From: Arthrinium phaeospermum
Lineage: Eukaryota > Ascomycota > Sordariomycetes > Amphisphaeriales > Apiosporaceae
Assembly (NCBI GenBank): GCA_006503535.1
Contig: QYRS01000015.1
Span: 434,001 to 498,000 of the forward strand
Length of the DNA stretch: 64,000 bases
Direction of reading: 5' to 3'
The notes beneath the pieces were generated by a model. That model was not told the origin of the DNA and did not search any database. It worked only from the letters and a program-made list of their open reading frames with translations. Both the position numbers and the translations under genes were made by a program. Positions 57,959 through 64,000 of the stretch are shown here, in pieces (positions within the stretch are counted from its first letter, which is position 1; every line of letters begins with the position of its first letter).

Positions 57959-59797
57959 GGTTGGTCTGCGATGCTATCTGAATTATGGATGTATGTATGT
58001 GTATTTTGTTGGAACTGAAGTGGGAAGATGGTTTCGATTCAGGTAACGATTGTCTCAGTCGAAGTGGGCTATGAACAAGCAGAGGGGCGGGCAGTCAGTC
58101 GCTCTTGGTCCAGCAGGCCGTGGGTATCGTAGATCTTTTGTGTCTCCTGGGGATGGGGTTTCTTCTGTATGTTGTGTGTGCGGTATGTATGTATGTACGC
58201 GGATTATTGGGCGGGCCTTGTGTCTGAGGCCTGCAGCAAGCAGTCTTGTCTGTCGTACAGGGAAAAAGTCTGGCACGGCCAACCAACCTACTCTGCAACT
58301 AACAGGAAACCCGTCTCTTTCTCGTCTTCGCTGTCCTGACCATGAGCTATCCCAAGTCCAGAAGAGTCTTTAGGCAAGCTCCCAAGTGGAGCAGGGGACG
58401 CGATGCGGCCGGCTAATGTATGTGCTGCGTGACAAGTGCAGGCAAGGCTCCGAACAGCCCAGATCTCGCGATGGGACAGCGATTGCGAAAAGTCCACTTT
58501 GGGCACAATCGACGTTGCCGTATTCAGTGGTCTGCAGTAGCTTTAACCAGAATCTGGAGATGGAAGCAAGGTTACTGCCACTGTGACTGTAAAGGAGACG
58601 GTACAGGGAGGTAGCGGAGAACAGTAAACCTGAGCGAAAGGACAGCAATACGATCCGAGCTCTCTGTATCTGGACTCTCGATGCGAGTGATGGGGATGGG
58701 GGCCTGGGGGGCCTCGATTATGGGTATGGACCTTGCTGCTGCTGCTGCTGTTCAACCAGTCTCCATATAATCGAAGATATAATCGTGCTGTACGTAAGTG
58801 TATGTACTATAAGAGTGGAATTGGCCAAATCGACACAACACAAAAATGAAAGCCAGGAAAATGATGTTCAATTGGTGATCTGACTATGGGTACGATATCT
58901 GCGGGCGGCGAACGAGAGGGGACGGGATTGGACAAACAGCGCAGGGCCGGCCGTTGGTGCATGGCAGAGTTGCAGAAAACTCCCCCTTCCTGCGGCTCAA
59001 AAAAAGCTGGCTGTCGCCCTTGAATGCCTGCCGGCCCCTCCCTCACCGACAATTCGAGTGGCTGGTCGCCCTTGCCCATGGGCACGCCTGGGCGGGATCG
59101 TCAGAGTCGAGACGGGCTATTTTTTCGAAATGGGCTTAGCTGTTCTCGGTGTGAGGCACATAATTAAGCGTCTTGGCCAAGTTGCTTGCTGCTTTGCGTT
59201 GCTTTCTGCCCGGTTCAGCCTTTCCCCCCCCCCCCCCTCATCTTTGCTCTCCCCATTCTCTGTCTCCTCCTCCATATGGGTATCCCTTGGCACTCACGCA
59301 ATACCCGAGAGAGGAGTTGGGGAGCCTAGGAGATATTTTTGGAGGTTAGCAGGAGGAAATCGGACATTTGTAAGAGAGCATGGGCCTCGTTGGAGCGCTA
59401 GCTTCGATGCATGTGTCAAATCGGTTGAAACATTGACCGGCTCACTGACTGGCCGACTCGGATGGGGAAAATGCACAATTCTCCCACAAATATGTCTTAT
59501 GCCAGTAATCCTCGCGAATAATGTATTATGCACATTCGCATTTCCCATCCGGATTGGTGTGGCTGCTGGCTGACTCTTTCCGTTCAAGCCACCGTGGCTA
59601 GTTTGCGATTATGACGTCCTCATCTGGCCTCCCATCCCGCTTCGAAGGTGACTTTAAGCCTGGCACGGCCTTTGACTTCTGAATGATGCATTCAGATCAC
59701 TTACATCTTTTATTACACACCTACAATTCTCGTATAACCTAGATATTGTTTTCCTGTACCTCCCGAATCTACAGCAGTAAATTGCCGGGCTGCCAAG
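57959..59797. other. Spacer with poly-C tract
   Basis: 1.8 kb with no supported gene; a 171-codon plus-strand frame at 59058-59573 is low in coding character. It contains a run of about 14 C at 59224-59237, a GCT run at 58737-58751 and GTAT repeats near 58183-58197. Confidence 0.6.
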
Positions 59798-60694
59798 ATG
59801 AGTGCCGGCGCTCCTCCCAACTACTGTATGTGGCTGGCTGCCCAAGACTATGACACCCCCACAGCTCACTGACTGACAACGGAACATGCAGACAAGATCC
59901 TTGAGGTATCCGAAACAGCAAACACCCAACAAGTCCGAGATGCATACAAGAAGTAAGCTGCACCTCTTGGCCGCCCACCACATCACGATACTAATATACA
60001 TGCTACTAGGGCCGCCTTGAGAACCCACCCTGACCGGGTCCCCGCCGAATCGCCAGAGCGCGCACAGCGCACCCGCAAGTTCCAGCTGGTCAACGACGCC
60101 TACTATACCCTCTCCGATCCCACACGCAGACGCGAGTACGATGCGCAGCGGCGCATGTACGGCTTCTCCGCTGGCGGCGGCGGCGGGCGCGCTAACGCCG
60201 CCCCCCAGGGCGACTCCAAGTACGCCGACCCGTTCGAGGACGAGTTCGACGAGGAGATCCCCACCTCGGCCGGGCCAGGCGCTGGGGCCGCGGCCGGCGG
60301 GTTCCCCTTCAGCTGGGCGTGGGACTACTTCATGGGCGGCCAGCAGAACACGCAGAACACGCAGGAGTCGCGCCAGCGGACCGAGAACGAGCAGTTCGGC
60401 GACGTGTTTGAGGAGATGCTGCGCGAGGAGGGCATGGCCGAGCAGAACGGCGCCGCCAAGGGGGGCAAGCTCTGGAGCATGGCGGGCGGCGTCAGCGGCG
60501 GCGTGCTGGGCTTCATCCTGGCCAACTTCCCGGGGCTCATGGCAGGCGCCGTCGCGGGCAACCGCCTGGGCGCCGTGAGGGACGCCAAGGGCAAGAGCGT
60601 CTACGCCGTCTTCCAGGACCTGCCTCAGGGGGATCGCGCGCAGCTGCTCGCGCAGTTGGCGGCCAAGGTGTTCAGTCACACGGTGGGAGTCTAA
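59798..60694 (+). CDS. J-domain (DnaJ) protein
   Basis: Exons 59798-59825, 59892-59952 and 60010-60694 give 257 aa in exact phase; the introns are 66 and 57 nt (GTATGT, GTAAGC). The J domain is residues 9-70: YKILEVSETANTQQVRDAYK, HPD at 36-38, then FQLVNDAYYTLSDPTRRREY. A Gly-rich linker follows, then FPFSWAWDYFMGGQ, an acidic/Gln region and EEMLREEGMAEQ. Near the end is a Gly/Ala-rich hydrophobic segment (GVSGGVLGFILANFPGLMAG). It is a class C co-chaperone of Hsp70; the hydrophobic Gly-rich end hints at membrane or organelle association, but no targeting signal is clear. Confidence 0.9.
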
Positions 60695-63096
60695 TTTGGA
60701 AATGCGAAGAGCAGCAGCATCTACATACATCACCCAAGGCGTGCGCTGGTGGCTGCATAAAGGAGGGTCCCCCTACCCTGTTGCGTCGGACCCCTTGCCT
60801 GAAGGAGCAACTTGTCAGGAGAGCAGGAGCCCCACCTGCCAGCGGCGGGTGATTCATAGAGACGATGACTACATATGCGTTGTGGTCAGCAATGGACGAA
60901 TGATACGAAATGAATTGGATCAAGAAACGGGATTTTTTTTTGGTGTTTGACTGGGCAAATGGTATGCAGTCGTAAGGGCTGCTCGCGAGGAGTTATGGGG
61001 ACTTGGTTATGGGAATACGCATTAGGTAGATACATAGTCTTATGAGCAAAACAGGGCCATTTACTATAAGCTCCATCGGCCTGCTGTCTACCTACTCAGA
61101 CCGTCGTTCCCCATGTGAGAGTCACGTATGGAACCCAGTATGCAGTGCGAATCGGCTGAGATGCTGCTGCTGGAACGTGATTATCTATTGGCTTGCCTCT
61201 GGCGTTCGTTGAAATTGAAATGGGCAGACAGGTCAATACTTCTCATTGGAACCATGCCAAGATCTAGCCTACATATACCCCTGTTGGTGAGTAATTCCTC
61301 TATTCTCAGTGGCGTGACTGCTTGAAGATGAATCTCTGTTTGGTTACTGGTTCAGGTCGGGCATGTTTGCATTGATGCTAGCGCTGTAACGGCGTTATCC
61401 GGCTGCAATCCATGCCCCCCTTACAGCACAGCACACACACACCTAGGTATGTCAGTAGGCTCAATCCGGACTTTGGTACGCTACGCTTTTGGGTCTTTCA
61501 ATAAAGCCAATGCACCCTGTATGACTACAAGGTATGTAACATGTAAGGTGTATGTATGCATGTTTGTATGAGCTGTTCGCTCGTTCGCAGCTGGTGGGAA
61601 ATGATTGGCCGTGAGTGCCGTGAGTAGACCGAAGACCGACCGCCTGAGAAGGGGCCTGGGGGCCTTACCTTACATACACACTACTGTTTGTTGTATGCAA
61701 TGCAGGTCCGTGGCTGACCCTTCTCAAACCAGCATCTCTCGAAAGCCAATCGGAAAATTGCAATCGGGGCAGTATACGCGCGTACAGGAGGTGAAAACTC
61801 TGATGCTTCAAGGGAATAAAACGGTCTTGGCTGTATTTTCTTCTTTTGACGCTGGTTCACACACAGGAGACGTCCGCTGCAATCCGTCTGGCTCGGGCAT
61901 GGTTCGATATAACAGCCGCCTATACTAAGACGAAAAAGTGGATTCAGAAGCATCAGGTATACGGAGGTCTGGGTACTAAACAAAAGGGCCCAACAGGTGG
62001 GACGATTGCATCTCGTTTTCGTTCAATGACACGTAAGAAGAAAAAGAGAGAGGGAGGGAGAAAAACTTTGATCCCTGAAGTGCTTGCAGGAGGCCGACAT
62101 ATCATGCGCCTTGGTCAGTTGTCACCTCAAGGCTTGATACAGGGGAGCAGAAGGTTGACTGACACTGAACCCAATGCACTGCTTCACCCCACTACAAGTA
62201 CACAACGTCTTTGCTGCCGGCGTTGGGCTACGAAAAGATCTGTAAAGGTGACAAGCTGGGCATCTGTTCCAGAATGAATCGAAAAATCGAGAATTAGGAA
62301 TCAGGGGAAATTTATTGGATCGTGGTCGTTGAAAATGAACATGTAATGTGATCGGATGCATTTACATGTCGTTAGGTATTTTCTTTAGCCCATGTCGGAG
62401 ACACAGATCCTTGCAGTACGATCTTTGAGCTACGCCCCCCTATCAACAACCTCGCATGAAATGCGGGCTCCTTTCACGAATTTCCATATTCCTCTGGCCT
62501 CTCATCAACGAGATGCTCCAGCCATCGGCCTGCCTCGAGGATATTTTCGCCAGGTGACTGTCAAGACGCTCCACGAATGCGTGTGCTGTATAATCAGACG
62601 GCAGCAGGTGTAGGTTGGCTCAAGCCACCCGCGAAGCTAGCAAAAGGCTCTCCGATGCTTCCTTCTCAAAGGCTTCCCCATGGGCTGTTGTTGTCACCTT
62701 GAACGGCGTCACTTTGAAGAACTTCCATGGTCTGCAGCTTTGAAAAACCATGTATCGCCCGCAATCAACTGACAAGGCCGCCCAGGCTACGGTTATGCGG
62801 TATTCGGTGGTTGCCAGTTTCTTGAAGCCCTTGAAGCTCTTGGGGGCGTTCAATATCGGTGCCGAAGGGCATCTCTGCTTCAACGACTTTCGGGGGTTGT
62901 GGTAAATGTGCTGGATGTACGGATATATAAAGATATAGCAATCTCTTCATCGTGAGAATTCGAAATCACAGCACACAGATCACAATAGCATCTCATCCTC
63001 AGCTCCTAACAAGACTTCTTGAACTCGATATCTCCCGAGAACCAGAACAGTCCCACCTGTCAGCACCAGTTGATAAAATCGACCTCAGCCCTCAAA
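60695..63096. other. Spacer with TATA box of the secreted-protein gene
   Basis: 2.4 kb. GATATATAAA at 62922-62931 lies 165 bases before the next start and is a good TATA candidate. Short frames on the minus strand at 62620-62950 look mildly protein-like but overlap one another in two frames; I do not support them. The rest shows no coding character. Confidence 0.55.
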
Positions 63097-63604
63097 ATGT
63101 ATCACTATATCATCGCCCTTGCCGTCACTGCTTCCAGCATCCCCTACGCCGCCGCTCAGATCGCGACCCAGTTCCAGGCGCCGTCCATCGCCTTCGCCGG
63201 CAGCAGCGACTGCTCGAACGCGGGGACCGCCAGCAGCATGGTCGCGGGGGTGTGCACTGCCATCCCCGCCGACTTGTTGACAGGCTCGCCGAGCCAGACC
63301 ATGAACGTCACCTATCCGATTGACAATGTCGACTTGAACTGCCCTCGTACGTCACGCCCGCTTCGGTTGCTGGTTCTGGTTCTGCTTTATGCATTCTGTA
63401 CTATACATACAGTAGACAATGACTTACTTTGGTGACTATCTAGTGACCTTCTACGCCGACGGACTTTGCGCCGAGGTCGCCGACAGGATGCCTTACGCAG
63501 GAGCCGATGAGTGCGTCAGCGTGGGCGCCTATGGCTCCGTCATGGCCAAGTGCTCCAACATCCTGACCGGGGCGACTTACACTGCCCCTGCTAACTCCAG
63601 CTAA
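63097..63604 (+). CDS. Small secreted cysteine-rich protein
   Basis: Exons 63097-63346 and 63444-63604 encode 136 aa in exact phase; the intron is 97 nt (GTACGT...CTAG). MYHYIIALAVTASSIPYAAA is a signal peptide with an Ala-rich cleavage site. The mature part has six cysteines (in SSDCSN, GVCTA, LNCP, GLCAE, DECVS, AKCSN), one Asn-X-Thr site (NVT) and many small residues. Six cysteines in about 115 residues is usual for secreted effector-like or surface proteins. It does not match hydrophobin spacing (no paired CC). Function unknown. Confidence 0.75.
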
Positions 63605-64000
63605 GCTGGGGGTTTCGGCTTATGCGAAACACGCAAATTCATGTGCGAGGGGTACATGGACAGTTGGCTAGTGTTGGAGGATATTTGATTTTGTTTGGAA
63701 TTGGATGATGCCTATTTGGTCTTTGGTAATCAGTACGGGGGTGGATGGGTTCTTCAAGGCTTTTCAAACGCTATGCAGGCATATCTAAATGATCCGTTCG
63801 CGTAACCGCGTCTCATCGCTCTGAAAGCTTGCAAAAATGCCAGGCCATCTCGCCCCTGGGAGATGGCAAAGGCCCAAAGTGATGGTGACGAGACCAGTGA
63901 CCAGGAAATATCCCTAGAATTTCGATTCTGTTAGCAAATGTAAGGGGGAGCAGAGCAGGAAAGTCTGAAAACTTACCAAGTCTTGGACACATCGGCAGAG
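63605..64000. other. 3' flank of the secreted-protein gene to the window edge
   Basis: 396 bases with no gene seen. Confidence 0.6.

Noticed and set aside
59654..60733. 359-codon minus-strand frame
   Set aside because: Antisense of the J-domain gene; GC-rich coding sequence leaves the reverse frame open.
1..64000. Secondary-metabolite cluster or other new multi-gene system
   Set aside because: A P450, a methyltransferase and a tyrosinase are present but lie 10-20 kb apart among housekeeping genes, with no PKS, NRPS, terpene synthase or cluster regulator recognised.

Overview
The window reads as nuclear DNA of a filamentous ascomycete, most likely a Sordariomycete. Genes lie on both strands and are split by short introns, mostly 50-125 nt, with GT-AG ends and CTAAC/CTGAC-like branch sites. 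Coding regions are richer in G+C than the surrounding AT- and microsatellite-rich spacers. The gene set is typical of Pezizomycotina: FLC/TRP-like channel, ALY/Yra1, GT69, Pno1, Mdm31, secreted tyrosinase, CYP504-like P450 and a small secreted cysteine-rich protein. No bacterial, viral or transposon genes were recognised.

Layout. 0-16 kb: the 3' part of a C2H2 zinc-finger gene, an FLC-family membrane protein, a mitochondrial-looking protein of unknown function, the mRNA-export adaptor ALY/Yra1 (8 exons), and a long multi-exon C2H2 regulator on the minus strand. 15.9-23.5 kb: a gene-poor stretch rich in simple repeats. 23.5-31 kb: a broken ethanolamine kinase gene carrying a 113-bp tandem duplication, a Pmp24/PXMP4-like peroxisomal protein, a GT69 mannosyltransferase and a SAM methyltransferase with an 11-nt microexon. 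31-38 kb: a compact housekeeping block of LSM6, a Rad60/Esc2-like SUMO-like-domain protein, PNO1 and MDM31. 38-49 kb: a small hypothetical gene, an intron-containing tRNA-Arg, a secreted tyrosinase with an 8-nt microexon, an uncharacterised ascomycete protein and ERJ5. 49-64 kb: a 109-aa three-exon gene assembled here from short exons, a CYP504-like P450, a PRA1/Yip3 protein followed by a basic low-complexity protein, a small conserved membrane-type protein, a J-domain protein and a small secreted protein.

The genes do not form one pathway or an evident secondary-metabolite cluster. They are mostly independent housekeeping genes: RNA export and decay (ALY, LSM6), ribosome assembly (PNO1), membrane and organelle biology (FLC, Mdm31, Pmp24, PRA1, Erj5) and genome stability (Rad60-like). 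A few accessory genes lie between them (tyrosinase, P450, secreted protein).

Two cross-cutting observations matter for anyone using this sequence. First, about ten otherwise conserved genes carry single-base frame breaks, many in short C/G runs, while their neighbours reconstruct perfectly; I suspect consensus errors more than gene decay, except possibly for the ethanolamine kinase. Second, the intact genes contain unusual splicing features: two GC-AG introns and two microexons of 11 and 8 nt, all supported by frame arithmetic and by conserved motifs rebuilt across the junctions.
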